A DNA stretch of 64,000 nucleotides from Morella rubra (Eukaryota > Streptophyta > Magnoliopsida > Fagales > Myricaceae), in assembly GCA_003952965.2 (NCBI GenBank), contig CM025855.1, forward strand, positions 24,437,677-24,501,676. The letters run 5' to 3'. This document shows, one piece after another, positions 45,869 through 59,410 of the stretch (positions within the stretch are counted from its first letter, which is position 1; each line of letters opens with the position of its first letter). Made by a program: the position numbers and the translations under genes. The notes beneath the pieces were generated by a model. The model saw nothing but the letters and a program-made list of their open reading frames with translations, did not search any database and was not told the origin of the DNA.

Positions 45869-48800
45869 ACTTTTGCTCTTTTCTTGCTACACATACACTC
45901 TGTTTCTTCTCTTAAAGCTTTCTTCGTAAAACTACTCGAAGTTTCGTCATAAGCTTCAATGGCCACTCCTGCAGCAGAGATCTCAATAAATGAGCATGTT
46001 GATTCCGTCGTTGATAGTGCTTTCACAATTACTTCAGGAGACACGTCCAATACTCCGATTGTCTCTCCACCATTGAACGGCAAGAATTACTACTCTTGGA
46101 GCCGAGCAATGCTTATGGCGATTGGAGCTCGGAATAAATTTGGTTTTCTTGATGGAAGCATCAAACGACCGATTCCTACTGCTTCTAATTTTGGCAATTG
46201 GTATCGTTGCAATCTCATGGTGTCGTCATGGATCTGTGCATCGGTTTCTCCTGAAATTGCACAAGTAATCCTCTATATAGATTCAGCTGAGAAGATGTGG
46301 AATTTGCTGAAGGAGAGATATGAACAGAGTAATGAGCCAAGGATTTTTGAGCTCCAACAGGCAATCAACAACATTACTCAAGGTCAATCTACTGTAAGTG
46401 AATATTTCACAAGACTTGAATCCTTATGGAATGAATTGCATCAATTCTCTCCTTTACCGATCTGTTCATGTGGCTTTTGTGATAAATGCACATGTAAAGT
46501 CATGAAGAACATCACTGATCGAGAAGATAAACGTCTGACTATGACTTTTCTCATGGGGCTAAACGATAGTTATCTTCCTGTTCGAGGAAATGTGTTGCTT
46601 ATGAAACCTTTTCCATCTCTCAATGAAATCTATTCATTGATTATCCAAGAGGAACGGCAAAGAGCATTCAGCAGAACCTCTCTTAATCATGAAAATATGG
46701 CTATGACAGCCACTGAGCATTCCTATGAAGTCACTGCTGCTGCTGTTCAAAGGAAGAATTTTAGCAACTATAACCAGAAGGAACGGCCTCTGTGTACTTA
46801 CTGTAATCGCAAAGGTCACACTCGAGACAAATGTTTTCAGCTACATGGATATCCTCCTGGCTGGGTTCATAAGAAGAAACCTCAAGGTGATTCTCGAAAT
46901 GGTCCATTGCACTCTGCACATCAGGCTTCTTCAACCACAGGAAATTCTGTTCATAGTCCAAGTACTACCGTGTCTCAAGAGCAATTTCAACAGCTTCTCA
47001 GCCTTCTCCAAAACCAACTCAAACCAGATTCTGCCATCACTCCTCCTCAATCTCAGCCCTTAAGCTTTGTCAACATGGCAGGTAAATTCTGTTCTAACAT
47101 AGTCCATCCAAATTTTTCTGCCACTCCTTCCAAATCTTCCATAGTTTGGATTCTTGATAGTGGTGCGACAGACCACATGGTTTGTTCTCTATCCTCCTTT
47201 TCCAGTTTTCGAAATTCTGTCAATACATTCGTACATCTTCCGAATGGCAATTCTGTTCCAGTTTCTTATACTGGTTCAGTTTCCATTTCACCCGATCTAA
47301 CCCTTCACAATGTCCTTTATGTACCATCTTTCAATTTCAATTTGATATCCACCAGTAAACTCACTGCAGCTTCTCATATTGGTCTCATTTTTTTGTCTAA
47401 TAAGTGTCTCATTCAGGACCTACATGCTTGGAGGACGATTGGAGTGGCTAACCAAAAGGACGGGTTATATCTGCTGGATATCTCATCTGTTTTTCTGCCT
47501 ACTACTGTTTTCAATTCTGATGATTCCACTTGTTTGTCAGTTTCAGCAAATAATTCCTTGTGGCATCTTAGATTAGGTCATATGTCACAATCTCGCATGT
47601 CTCTGTTACAAAATGTTATTCCTATTGTCAAAGAATCATCACAACTTCAATGTGAAATCTGCCCCTTAGCTAAACAGCATCGTTCTCCATTTCCCATTAG
47701 TTCTATTAAAACTTCTCAACCTTTTGCTATGGTGCACTGTGACATATGGGGCCCTTTTAACACACCTACTACATCTGGTCATCGATATTTTTTGACTGTG
47801 GTAGATGATTTTACACGATGCACTTGGGTATTTCTTATGTTTCAAAAATCTGATACTCGGTCTTTTATAGAGTCTTTCTTTACCTTGGTTGAAACTCAGT
47901 TCTCATCCAAAATCAAAATACTCAGATCTGATAATGGATTAGAGTTCAACATGTCATCTTTTTTGCTTCGAAAGGAACCATTCATCAACTTAGTTGTCCT
48001 TATACCCCCCAACAAAATGGGATAGCTGAACGCAAACACCAACACCTCTTAAACGTAGCTCGTGCTCTTCGTTTTCAGTCCAACATACCCTTACAATATT
48101 GGGGTGATTGCGTAATGACAGCTGCCTTTTTAATCAATCGGTCCCCCTCTCCTTTACTAAATAATCAAACACCTTTTGAAAAGTTATATGCTGTAAAACC
48201 AGTATACTCTCAACTCAAGGTGTTTGGTTGTTTATGTTTTGCTACTAATCTCACTCCTCAAAAGTCCAAATTTGATACCCGAGCCAAAAGATGTGTTTTT
48301 CTAGGCTATCCTTTTGCTGTCAAAGGTTACAAAGTATTGGACCTTGAGACACATTCGGCTTTCATCTCACGGGATGTTCAATTTCATGAAACATCCTTTC
48401 CTTTTCAATCTTCTAATGTCACTTCACCTCATTTTTCAGATTTTGTTGTCCCCTCAGCAGTCCCTGATTCTGCTTCCTCTTTTATTTCTTCCCCCCTCAT
48501 TTCCAATTCTGCACCTATCACTAGTACTTCTGCAGATTTTTCAATGTCTGCTGCTCCGGTTGACATACCAGCTTCCTTTATAACCCCAACTGTTTCTGAA
48601 CATCCAGCACCTACTTCTGAGCTTTTAATCCCTTCTGAAGCTCCTCTTAGACGAAAATCCACTCGTCTCAAATCTCATCCATCCTATCTTCGAGATTACC
48701 ACTGCAGATTAGCTTGTTCTTCTGTTCATTCACTACCCTCTGCCTCTTTGCATCAGGATTCCAGATCAGTCACTGATTTAGCCAGGTATCTCTCTTATTC

Positions 48801-50391
48801 TCGATTTTCTTCCTCTCATATAGCTTTCAGTTTAGCCATTATTACCACTCCTGAACCTAAAACCTATAAACAAGCTGCTCACGATCCTAAATGGCAAGAA
48901 GCTATGGTCCATGAAATACAAGCTCTTGAGGCAAATAATACTTGGGCTGTTACAGATTGCCTCTTGGTATGAAACCTATAGGATGTAAGTGGGTTTATCG
49001 GGTTAAATACAAGGCTGATGGTTCTATAGAGAGGTATAAGGCACGCCTTGTAGCCAAAGGTTTTACTCAGCAAGAAGGGGTCGATTATGCTGATACTTTT
49101 TCCCCGGTTGCAAAAATGACCACAGTTAGATGTCTTCTAGCACTTGCTGCAAGTCAAAACTGGTTCCTTGAGCAACTCGACGTCAATAATGCCTTTTTAC
49201 ATGGCGATTTACATGAGGAAGTTTATATGGATGTTCCACCCGGTTTTGCTCATGAAGGGGAGAATAAAGTTTGCAAATTGCTAAAGTCTTTATATGGATT
49301 AAAGCAAGCTAGTAGGCAATGGTTTTCTAAGCTTTCCGAAGCTTTGTTTTCACTTGGCTACACTCAGTCTAAAGCTGATTACAGCTTATTCACCAAGGTT
49401 GATGGTTCTTCTTTCACGGCCTTATTAGTCTATGTTGACGACATACTCCTTGCTTCTAATGATATGTCTTATATCACTCAAGTGAAGTCTTATTTGGATG
49501 CTAAATTCAAGATCAAGCATCTAGGCACCCTCAAGTATTTTTTGGGTCTTGAGATAGCCCGTACTAGTGCTGGTATTTCCTTAAGTCAGCGCAAATATGC
49601 TTTGGAAATTTTGGATGATTGTGGTTATATCGGATGCAAGCCAGTCTCTTTTCCCATGGATTCTAAGCTCCAACTTACAAAAGATGATCCAGCCTTGTTA
49701 TCCGATCCTTCTCAATACCGACGGCTTGTTGGTCGTTTACTTTACCTCAACATCACACGTCCCGATTTAGCATATTCTGTTAACACTCTCGCTCAGTTTA
49801 TGGATAAGCCTGGTCAGTCTCATCTCGCTGCCGCTCATCGTGTTCTTCGTTACATCAAAGGCACTCCAGCTCAAGCCTTATTTTTTCCAGCTTCCTCCTC
49901 TACTCACCTCCAAGGGTTTTGTGACTCGGATTGGGCTGCTTGTGTTGATTCTCGTCGATCTATTACTGGTTTTTGTCTTTTTATTGGCGAGTCTCTTGTC
50001 TCTTGGGGTTCAAAGAAGCAGAGCACTGTTTCTAGAAGTTCAGCTGAGGCTGAATACCGTGCTCTCTCTGCCACTAGCTGTGAAGTCATTTGGCTTGGTC
50101 AACTTCTTGCAGATTTTCAGCTCCCTTCTTCTTCCCCTGCATCTCTTTATTTGATAGTAAAGCTGCCCTCGCTCTTGCTGCCAACCCGGTTCATCATGCT
50201 CGCACCAAACATGTCGAGATTGATTGTCACTTTATTAGAGAACAATTGGCCAAGGGTGTTCTTCGGACCTTTTACATTTCTTCGGCTCATCAATTGGCCG
50301 ACATCTTCACCAAAGCTCTTGGAAAGGCTCAGTTTCAGTTTCTCTTACGCAAGATGGGCATTCACAATCTTCATGCTCCATCTTGAGGCGG
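45869..50391 (+). mobile_element. Left internal region of the Copia array (gag-pol)
   Basis: Full order of Copia parts. The gag begins near 45959 with a UBN2-like region and a zinc knuckle (CTYCNRKGHTRDKCF) near 46.8 kb. The protease motif DSGATDHM is near 47.15 kb and the GAG-pre-integrase HLRLGHMS near 47.57 kb. Integrase covers about 47.65-48.3 kb, reverse transcriptase 48.9-49.7 kb (YVDDILLAS), and RNase H about 49.9-50.35 kb (ADIFTKAL). It ends in a purine-rich tract before LTR 2. It is a broken fossil with about three interruptions. The arrangement is typical of plant Copia lineages with an extended integrase-RT linker. Confidence 0.9.
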
Positions 50392-50556
50392 TGTATTCGA
50401 GCTAACTGTATTTTTATTTTCTGGATTGTTAGCTGTTAAGTAAAGTTGTTACGCCTGTTATTTAGTTACTAAGCTTCGCCTCTACGAGCTACTATATAAA
50501 GCAAAAGGCTCCTCTTGTAACCTTACAACAATTAATTGAATTCTATACACAATATT
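50392..50556 (+). repeat. LTR 2 of the Copia array (right end missing)
   Basis: Matches LTR 1 and LTR 3 from TGTATTC to cacaatatt, then stops matching. The rest of the LTR and the following primer site are absent. Confidence 0.82.
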
Positions 50557-50867
50557 ATACTAAATGATATCCTAGCTGCCAATAAGACACCTCTAGGCTA
50601 TCTAATGGTCGGCTGTTACAACTTCTTGAGCACACCATTCAGGTTTTCTATCACGGGATAAGTCCAAGATCTACATCTGTTTCCAAGAGCTTCTTTGCTT
50701 CTCAGTATTTTTGTTGTCCCCTTTTCTGCCATGAAAGGCTTCTCATTTTTTTCCCCGGTTGCAAAACAACATGGCAGATGTTCTAACATAGCTGCTGCTG
50801 TTCCTTGAAATACCAGCACTCTTAATGACTGTTTCAACACATCCAAGTTTTGGATGAGGTTTTTCCC
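50557..50867. other. Scrambled or foreign filler between LTR 2 and the right internal region
   Basis: About 310 bases that do not match the corresponding part of the left copy. It contains short pieces resembling element sequence (ttccccggttgcaaaa, as at about 49.1 kb). It replaces the 5' third of the second internal region. Confidence 0.6.
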
Positions 50868-53800
50868 AGTGTCTCAAGAGCAATTTCAACAGCTTCTCAG
50901 CATTCTCCAAAACCAACTCAAACCAGATTCTGCCATCACTCCTTCTCCTCAATCTCAGCACTTAAGCTTTGTCAACATGGCAGGTAAATTCTGTTCTAAC
51001 ATAGTCCACCAAAATTTTTTTGCAACTCCTTCCAAATCTTCCACAGTTTGGATTCTTAATAGTGGTGCGACAGACCACATGGTTTGTTCTCTATCCTCCT
51101 TTTCCAGTTTTCGAAATTCTGTCAATACATTCGTACATCTTCCAAATGGCAATTCTGTTCCAGTTACTTATACTGGTTCAGTTTCCATTTCACCCGATAT
51201 AACCCTTCACAATGTCCTTTATGTACCATCTTTCAATTTCAATTTGATATCCCCCAGTAAACTCACCGTAGCTTCTCATATTGGTCTCATTTTTTTTTGT
51301 GTAATCAGTGTCTCATTCAAGACCTACATACTTGGAGGACAATTGGAGTGGCTAACCAAAAGGACGGGTTATATCTGCTGGATATCTCATCTGTTTCTCT
51401 GCTTACTACTGTTTTCAATTCTGCTGATTCCACTTGTTTGTCAGTTTCAGCAAATAATTCCTTGTGGCACCTTAGATTAGGTTATATGTCACAATCTCGC
51501 ATGTCTCTGTTACAGAATGTTATTCCTATTGTCAAAGAATCATCACAACTTCAATGTGAAATCTGTCCTTTAGCTAAACAGCATCGCCAGTTCTATTATC
51601 TCACTGTGTGACTGGGGACACCTACTACATGGTCATGATATTTTTTGACTGTGGTAGATGATTTTACACGATGCACTTGGGTATTTCTTATGTTTCAAAA
51701 ATCTGATACTTGGCTCTTTTATAGAGTCTTTCTTCACCTTGGTTGAAACTCAGTTCTCATCCAAAATCAAGATACTCAGATCTGATAATAGATTAGAGTT
51801 CAACATGTCATCCTTTTTTGCTTTGAAAGGAACCATTAATCAACTTAGTTGTCCTTATACCCCCTATGGGATAGCTGGCAAACACCAACACCTCTTAAAC
51901 TTAGCTCGTGCTTTTCGTTTTCAGTCCAACAGACCCTTACAATATTGGGGTGATTGTGTAATGACAGTTGCCTTTTTAATCAATCAGTCCCCCTCTCCTT
52001 TACTAAATAATCAAACACCTTTTGAAAAGTTATATGCTGTAAAACCAGTATACTCTCAACTCAAGGTGTTTGGTTGTTTATGTTTTGCTACTAATCTCAC
52101 TCCTCACAAGTCCAAATTTGATACCCGAGCCAAAAGATGTGTTTTTCTAGGCTATCCTTTTGCTGTCGAAGGTTACAAAGTGTTAGACCTTGAGACACAT
52201 TCGGTTTTCATCTCACGGGATGTTCAATTTCATGAAACATCCTTTCCTTTTCAATCTTCTAATGTCACTTCACCTCATTTTTCAGATTTTGTTGTCCCCT
52301 CAGCAGTCCCTGATTCTGCCTCCTCTTCTATTTCTTCCCCCCTCATTTCCAATTCTGCACCTGTCACTAGTCCTTCTGTAGATTTTTCAATGTCTGCTGC
52401 TCCTGTTGAAATACCAGCATCCTTTACAACCCTGACTGTTTCTGAAAATCCAGCACCTACTTCTGAGTTTTTAATCCATTATGAAGCTCCTCTTAGACGA
52501 AAATCCACTTGTCTCAAATCTCATCCATCCTATCTTCGAGATTACCACTGCAGATTAGCTTGTTCTTCTGTTCATTCACTACCCTCTGCCTCTTTGCATC
52601 AGGATTCCAGATCAGTCACTGATTTAGCAAGGTATCTCTCTTATTCTCGATTTTCTTCCTCTCATATAGCTTTCAGTTTAGCCATTATTACCACTCCTGA
52701 ACCTAAAACCTATAAACAAGCTGCTCACGATCCTAAATGGCAAGAAGCTATGGTCAATGAAATACAAGCTCTTGAGGCAAATAATACTTGGGCTGTTACA
52801 AATCTGCCTATTGGTATGAAACCTATAGGATGTAAGTGGGTTTATCAATACAAGGCTGATGGTTCTTAGAGAGGTATAAGGTTCGCCTTGTACAAAGGTT
52901 TTACTTAGATTATGCTGTCCCCGGTTGCAAAAATGACCACAGTTGATGTTTTTAACACTTGCTGCAAGTCAAAACTGGTTCCTTGACAACTTGACGTCAA
53001 TAATGTGGTTACATGAGAATATATGGATGTTCCACCCGGTTTTGCTCATGAAGGGGAGAATAAAGTTTGCAAATTGCTCAAATCTTATATGGATTAAAGC
53101 AAGCTAGTAGGCAATGGTTTTCTAAGCTTTCCGAAGCTTTGTTTTCACTTGGCTACACTCAGTCTAAAGCTGATTACAGCTTATTCACAAAGGTTGATGG
53201 TTCTTCTTTCACGACCTTGTTAGTCTATGTTGACGACATACTCCTTGCTTCTAATGATATGTCTTATATCACTCAAGTGAAGTCTTATTTGGATGCTAAA
53301 TTCAAGATCAAGAATTTGGGCACCCTCAAGTATTTTTTGGGTCTTGAGATGGCCGGTACTAGTGCTGGTATTTCCTTAAGTCAGCGCAAATATGCTTTGG
53401 AAATTTTGAATGATTGTGGTTATATCGGATGCAAGCCAGTCTCTTTTCCCATGAATTCTAAGCTCCAACTTACAAAAGATGATCCAGCCTTGTTATCAGA
53501 TCCTTCTCAATACCGATGGCTTATTGGTCGTTTACTTTACCTCAACATCACACGTCCCGATTTAGCATATTCTATTAACACTCTCGCTCAGTTTATGGAT
53601 AAGCCTGGTCAGTCTCATCTAGCTGCCGCTCATCATGTTCTTCGTTACATCAAAGACACTCCGGCTCAAGCCTTATTTTTTCCAGCTTCCTCCTTTACTC
53701 AACTCAAAGGGTTTTGCGACTCGGATTGGGCTGCTTGTATTGATTCTCGTCAATCTATTACTGGTTTTTGTCTTTTTATTGGCGAGTCTCTTGTCTCGTG

Positions 53801-54033
53801 GGGTTTAAAGAAGCAGAGCATTGTTTCTAGAAGTTCAGCTGAGGCTGAATATCGTGCTCTCTCTGCCACTAGTTGTGAAGTCATTTGGCTTTGTCAACTT
53901 CTTGCAGACTTTCAGCTCCCTTCTTCTTCCCCTGCATCTCTTACATCTTCACCAAAGCTCTTGGAAAGGCTCAGTTTCAGTTTTTCTTACGCAAGATGGG
54001 CATTCACAATCTTCATGCTCCATCTTGAGGCGG
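50868..54033 (+). mobile_element. Right internal region of the Copia array (5' part missing)
   Basis: Aligns with the left internal region from about 46971 onward: protease, GAG-pre-integrase, integrase, reverse transcriptase and RNase H are recognisable. It is more damaged than the left copy, with many breaks, and is a fossil. Confidence 0.88.
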
Positions 54034-54237
54034 TGTATTCAAGCTAACTGTATTTTTATTTTCTAGATGGTTAGCTGTTAAGTAAAGTTGTTACGCCTGT
54101 TATTTAGTTACTGAGCTTCGCCTCTACCAGCTACTATATAAAGCAAAAGGCTCCTCTTGTAACCTTACAACAATTAATTGAATTCTATACACAATATTCA
54201 TTTCTCTCAACTTGCACTCTGTTAATAGAATTCTACA
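54034..54237 (+). repeat. LTR 3 of the Copia array
   Basis: 204 bases, TGTATTC to ttctaca, preceded by a purine-rich tract (ttgaggcgg) and followed by TACCC, the target duplication shared with the left end of the array. Confidence 0.87.
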
Positions 54238-54242
54238 TACCC

Positions 54243-55313
54243 AGAAATTAATATTGACAGTATTAAATGCTGTAGAATTCATATGTTATTTATATCTCTC
54301 TTCTAATTGCATCATTTAATTTAAGTAGCAAGTTGGAGATAATCACTGTCCTCTCAAATGACTTTTCAATAGTTTTTCCCAAATAGGTAATTTGATCATT
54401 TGGAACCACACGTTGTCCGCTCAGTTTATCTATATTCCTCATATTATGAAATTTGTAAATCTCAATTTTTGAATAAGAAGAATATCGCAACCAATCTCTT
54501 AAAGAGTTCAGTGGAATAGCCATTAGATATTGTACTGTCTCCCAAATAGACTAAAAGAAACTGAAATAATTTTTTATTAAAGAAATTCGATCAAATTATC
54601 TTACAACATTTTGATACTTTTTAATAAAAAATTTCTTCATCTTTTTTTCTTATACCTTTTAAAAATCCTTCATAAAAATTACTTTACAATCAAATATCTT
54701 TAAAACTTTTCACTAATTTTTTACAAACTCTACTAAGGTTTACTCTCCCAATTTTTTTTTTTTTTTTTCTAAATACTTGAAATATAATAATTTTTTAACT
54801 TACCAAACACCATCTATTTCCCAAAATTTCTGACAAATGATGTGTTGTAGTTGCTTAGATGGGTAATGTGAAACAGGCTAATTATAAGCAGATTAAAGGG
54901 AAATCATTAAACAACCCCTCCCCCTTTTTTTTTTTGGTTTCAAAACCAAATTAGTACCTTTCTTGGAAGTAAAAAACAACTCAATTATTTTTTAGTAAAA
55001 AAAGAAATTAAGAAAAGTTGCGATAAATAAATAGGTCTCAAAACAATTGAGAAGGGGTTATAATTGAGACGCGCGCGACAGGCTGACTATATATACCACG
55101 AGCAATGATATCAGAGATCTTGGATTATAGAAAGAACTATTACAACTGGCTCAACATTAAAACCCGCAAATGCTTCCACACGTCGTCCAGGTCAAATGTT
55201 ACCCGCACTTATTTAATGTGTCATTGTCATGTGATTTCGAAGCAGTGTCCCTTCGAAATAGCACAGTTTCTTCAATATAAAATTTGGAAGTGGCTTTTTT
55301 GTTAGGTCCTGAG
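54243..55313. other. 3' flank of UGT copy 4; first copy of a repeated flank block
   Basis: No gene. Sequence at 54836-55270 (gctaattataagcagattaa, ggctcaacattaaaa, cgtcgtccag) recurs at about 57788-58180 and 60750-61090. 54344-54470 resembles 57350-57460. Confidence 0.6.
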
Positions 55314-56860
55314 TTAGACATTTCCGGCAAGGAGCACATCAGCGATCAACTTGTCCAAGTTCTGGTAAGAAGAACCTCCAGGCTTGACAGCCTCTTCCGC
55401 CTTTGTCTTCCACTCCATTACCTTCTTCTTCATTTCTTTACCCTTATCACCGTCCATCAACTCCCTCACGAGCTTCTCAACTTCATCTCTTTTAACATTA
55501 TTATCTATCTCCATCCCAATGCCCCACTCAGTGCAACAATACCGGCAATTCGTCTGTTGCTCGGCAAAGAAAGGCCAAGAGATCATTGGCACTCCGCCGC
55601 ACACGGCTTCAAGTGTAGAGTTCCACCCGCTATGTGTTAGAAACCCTCCTATTGATGAGTGCTTCAGGATTTGTTCTTGAGGACACCAACTTGCTAACAT
55701 GCCTCTATCTTTAGTTTGGCTAACAAATTCAGGAGGTAGAATAGCCGAATCGCCCACCACAAGATCAGGCCTTATAATCCACAAGAAGGGTTTTTCACTG
55801 TTGGCAAGTCCCCAAGCAAACTCAATGAGTTGTTGGGGCGTCATGACGGTGATACTACCAAAATTTACAAACACTATGGAGTTGGGTTCTTTTGAATTCA
55901 GCCATTCCACACACCCGGGCTCTTCTTTCCATAGATTGGAACCTATTGATTTCAGTTTCTGATCTTTAATCTGATCAGCAAGCAACAGAAGTGGACCAAC
56001 TGTGTATATGCGAGGAAGCAAAGATGAGAGAGCATCCAAAACATCTTGTTCAAAGGGATCAAACGTGTTCAGAACGATAGCTGAGCCTCTTAGAGATCTC
56101 TCCGCTTCACGTATAAGGAAGTTGACCATAATGTCGTTCTCATCGATAGTCCTAATGAAACTCGGAAGGTCCTTCAGACGGATGTTTTTCATCCCGAGAA
56201 TCCAATCCAGTGCGGTTTCTAAGTACCCATTAATTAAATCGCTTGCATCTATGCATGAAACACATGATAAAGGTAAGGTACAACCTTTGCGAGTGGCTCA
56301 CTCGAAAAATTAAACACTAGAGTCATGAGTAAAGAGCTATACATACCTTTGAGAGGTGTCAAACCTCGCTCAACGAGATGGCGATAATGCATATAGCCCA
56401 AGACGCCGCAGGCGCTAGGAGTCCAGAAAAAAACATTGGGAATTCCAAATTCCTCAGCGGCTTCAAGTGTGAAGGTCATGCAACCATCAGATATGACACA
56501 GGTCACAGGCGGTACATTGGAGGAGGAGGTATCGTTTAGTTTGCAGAGGAGGTTGCGGAATGGGACGAGGCAAGTCGTCGATGTGGACTGGCATAGAGCG
56601 GGGACATCTTGGCTAACATCAGCATCCGAGAGTGGAAGCCCATCGGGGATGGCTTCAAAGTGGAAATCCGGCAAACCGTCAAGGGAATTGGGGCCTCTGG
56701 ACCTGAGCAATCGTTTATGATTGTACTCGGAATTGACAAAAGTAATGTGGAAGCCTTGTTGGTTTAGGAGTTTTGCTAACTTGAGCATCGGGTTTATGTG
56801 ACCCTGTAGTGGGACTGGGATGCAAACAACATGAGGTCTTGAACCTGCCGATGAGCCCAT
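55314..56860 (-). CDS. UDP-glycosyltransferase, UGT85 family (intact copy 4)
   Basis: Second complete UGT in the array and the likely parent type of copies 2, 3 and 5. Exon 1 is 56347-56860, exon 2 is 55314-56248, with a 98-bp phase-1 intron; 1449 nt, 482 aa, the same length and intron position as the gene at 32257-33850. Start chosen at 56860 (MGSSAGSRPHVVCIPVPLQGH) because relatives start with this motif; an upstream in-frame ATG at 56890 is less likely. Catalytic His21 lies in LQGHINPML. The PSPG box is intact (WCPQEQILKHSSIGGF, then HSGWNSTLEAVCGGVPMISW, PFFAEQQTN); ISW instead of the common ICW is the only notable change. C-terminus SSYQNLDKLIADVLLAGNV. Substrate unknown. Confidence 0.95.
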
Positions 56861-56948
56861 CTGATCTAGTTCTCTCTCTCCGTCAAACACCCACTGCTAG
56901 GAAAAGAAATGCACAGAGAAAGTTTGGTCTTTCCACTCTTTTGCATGC

Positions 56949-56957
56949 CCTTTTATA
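56949..56957 (-). promoter_or_regulatory. TATA box of UGT copy 4
   Basis: TATAAAAGG on the minus strand, about 90 bases before the start codon; the same element occurs before copy 3. Confidence 0.55.
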
Positions 56958-59410
56958 GAACTGTAGCTGTGGAAAAGAATTAGGTTTGAGCAAGATCTTT
57001 TTTTTTTTTTTTCCTTCGCTGTGCGAGATTCGTTTTTTTTTTTTGATAAACAATACGCCATATATTACCACAGCCACCCAACAAAACGAATCAAATTACA
57101 AGTGTACGAGATTCGTTTGATTTGTGGTTCGGAGTATTCTCCGAATTTCTTGGCCAACTTGCCCCTAGGTCCCACTCCCTCGCAAAACGTCATTCCGTTT
57201 GTCAAGTCCCAATGTTTTTTTTTTTTTTTTTGTTCTAATTTTCGTGTTGACCATTGAATTTAATGAACCTGCAAGCATGGGAGTGATTAAGTTTCTGAGT
57301 CTCCGTATAACTCGTCATTCGACCGATGCATTAACTCTCACTCGGGACTCTCAACTGTTCCAATAGTTTTACCCGAATGGGTAATTTGGTAATTTCGAAG
57401 TCCAGGTTGTCTACTGATCAGTTTATGCATATTCCTGATTTTGATGAAATTTTAAAATCAACAAAAAAACTCAAACAACTTTCATAAAAAAAAAATTCCT
57501 TCGAATTATCTTACTTCTTACTTTTTCAAAATTTCAATTTCTTTTATAAAAAAATTCCTCAGCACTTTTTCACAAAATTTTAAAAATTTCAATTTACTAT
57601 CAAATATTTTTAAAACTTAAAAAGACTCTCATAAAACGTGGCTCTCATAAAACGTCAATCTCTCAAAAATTTCTCTAAGAAATTGAAATATAATAATTTT
57701 TTAGCGTACGGAACATTTATCTAGCAGTTCAATGGAATAACCACATGTTACATTAAATGTTATGCTGCCAAATAACAATTTCCCAATAATTCTGACAAAT
57801 GATGTGGAAAGGAGTTCTAATACCTTAATTACTTAAGTGGGTAATTGTGAGACATGCTAATTATAAGCAGATTAAAGGGGAATATATTCTTTAAACTACT
57901 TTTTTTTTAATGTCAAAACCAAAGTACCTTTCTTGAAAGTAAAAAACACCTCAATCGTTATTTTTTTTTTTTTTAAAAAAAGAAAAGGTTGCAATAAATA
58001 ATTAGCTCTAGAAATAATTAAAAAGGTCATTGAGACACGAGTCACTCGATAGGCTAACTGTACATATCCCCATGTCAGAGATCTTTGATTACAGAAAGAA
58101 TTATTACAACTGGCTCAACATTAAAAACCGCAAATGCTCCCTCACGTTGTCCAGGTCGCATGTTACAGGCCAGCACTCATGACAACGGCATGTGCTTTCG
58201 AAGCCTTTGAAGGTCTGACCGTCTGACGGACGCCTTAATCTCTGCTTTCAACCAGTCTTGAAAACGATGATCATGTGCTGGCTGATCTTCTTCTAAGAAA
58301 TTACGACCTTTTATGATCTGTTTATCGATAATGTTCGCAGTGGAACCTTTTAATTCCTTGTCGTCTCCTATTGGATTGTCTTCTTGTACTTCTCACAGTG
58401 TCTGAATTACATGAACAAATCGTCAAGCGATAAAGCTGACATTGCACTGCTAATTTGTCTGTCATATATATCATTTTCGTTTTCAGAAGTTGATAGACCT
58501 AACAACTGCAATAGGTAACGACTGTTTTTCATAAACTGCAACTGGAGGCTTCCATCCGCAGTGCCTTAAAGAACCCTCTGAAAATTACGTATCCTGTGCA
58601 TTAAGTATCTTAGTTAAATAAAATCTTTAAGAGTGCGTGGAGGCAAAGTGCACCCATAATTTCTTTTAAAAAAAAAATTCATAAAAAAATTATATAAATC
58701 AATTTAAGTATTCTAACTTGTAAAAGAGACAGAAGAATTATCTGCCTATGTATTGTGAATATTACTACTAGTACTGAATGTAATTTTATTTAATCTATTT
58801 GAAATGTCTCTGACCCAAGGCATCATACATCAGTCCAAATAACATAGGCTCACTAGTATAGTAAAAAACAAATAAAGGCACAACAGAGTTAAAGTAACTC
58901 ACATGTATTAATTTTTTTTTTTGACGATATGAGAAATATTAAAATAAAGGAAAATCGTGACAAGTTTGAAACTAAGTCTCATAATCCCAGGTAATGGCGT
59001 CAAAAACTTGACTGATGCTAAAATGCGCAGCACAAAAGCTATCTCAAGTATAGAAGTTATCTCATATAATAAATAACTCATAAGGCCAAATCGTCTACTT
59101 AGAGAAAATAGATTAATTTTAAACTCGTATAAAAATAAAAAGAGAATATAAAAAGCGTTTATTGAATATAATTCAGATTCATATTTTTAAATTTTAGAGA
59201 GTTCGTAACGAAATTAAAACAACACAAAATGTAAACTAAGAATATTACATGTATTAAAGTAAATGACGAAAAATAAATAATGGTAAATAAATTTAGGTGT
59301 TTATTATTGAATTTAATGAATCTGCAAGTATGGGTGTGATTTAAGTGGATTTGAGTTTCGAAGTGTTGGATAACTTTGTCATTCATGAAACCATGCAATA
59401 ATTAAGACTC
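56958..59410. other. Spacer between UGT copies 4 and 5; second flank block
   Basis: No gene. 57788-58180 repeats the flank block of 54836-55270. 57255-57340 (tttaatgaacctgcaagcatggg) resembles 59308-59400, next to the copy 5 remnant. Most of a UGT gene that the block order predicts here has been lost. Confidence 0.55.

Larger units (their letters stand above)
45653..54237 (+). mobile_element. Ty1/Copia tandem array: LTR-internal-LTR-internal-LTR
   Basis: Three related LTRs (45653-45855, 50392-50556, 54034-54237) alternate with two internal regions in the same direction. The outermost ends are flanked by the same 5-bp sequence, TACCC (45648-45652 and 54238-54242). This indicates that the whole unit occupies one insertion site. 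Three LTRs with two internal regions is the expected product of unequal recombination between element copies. Outer LTRs differ at about 4 substitutions in about 204 bases, suggesting an insertion of the order of one million years old; the rate is assumed. The left internal region is nearly full length with a few breaks, the right one lacks its 5' third and is more damaged. It interrupts the UGT array spacer. Confidence 0.92.
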
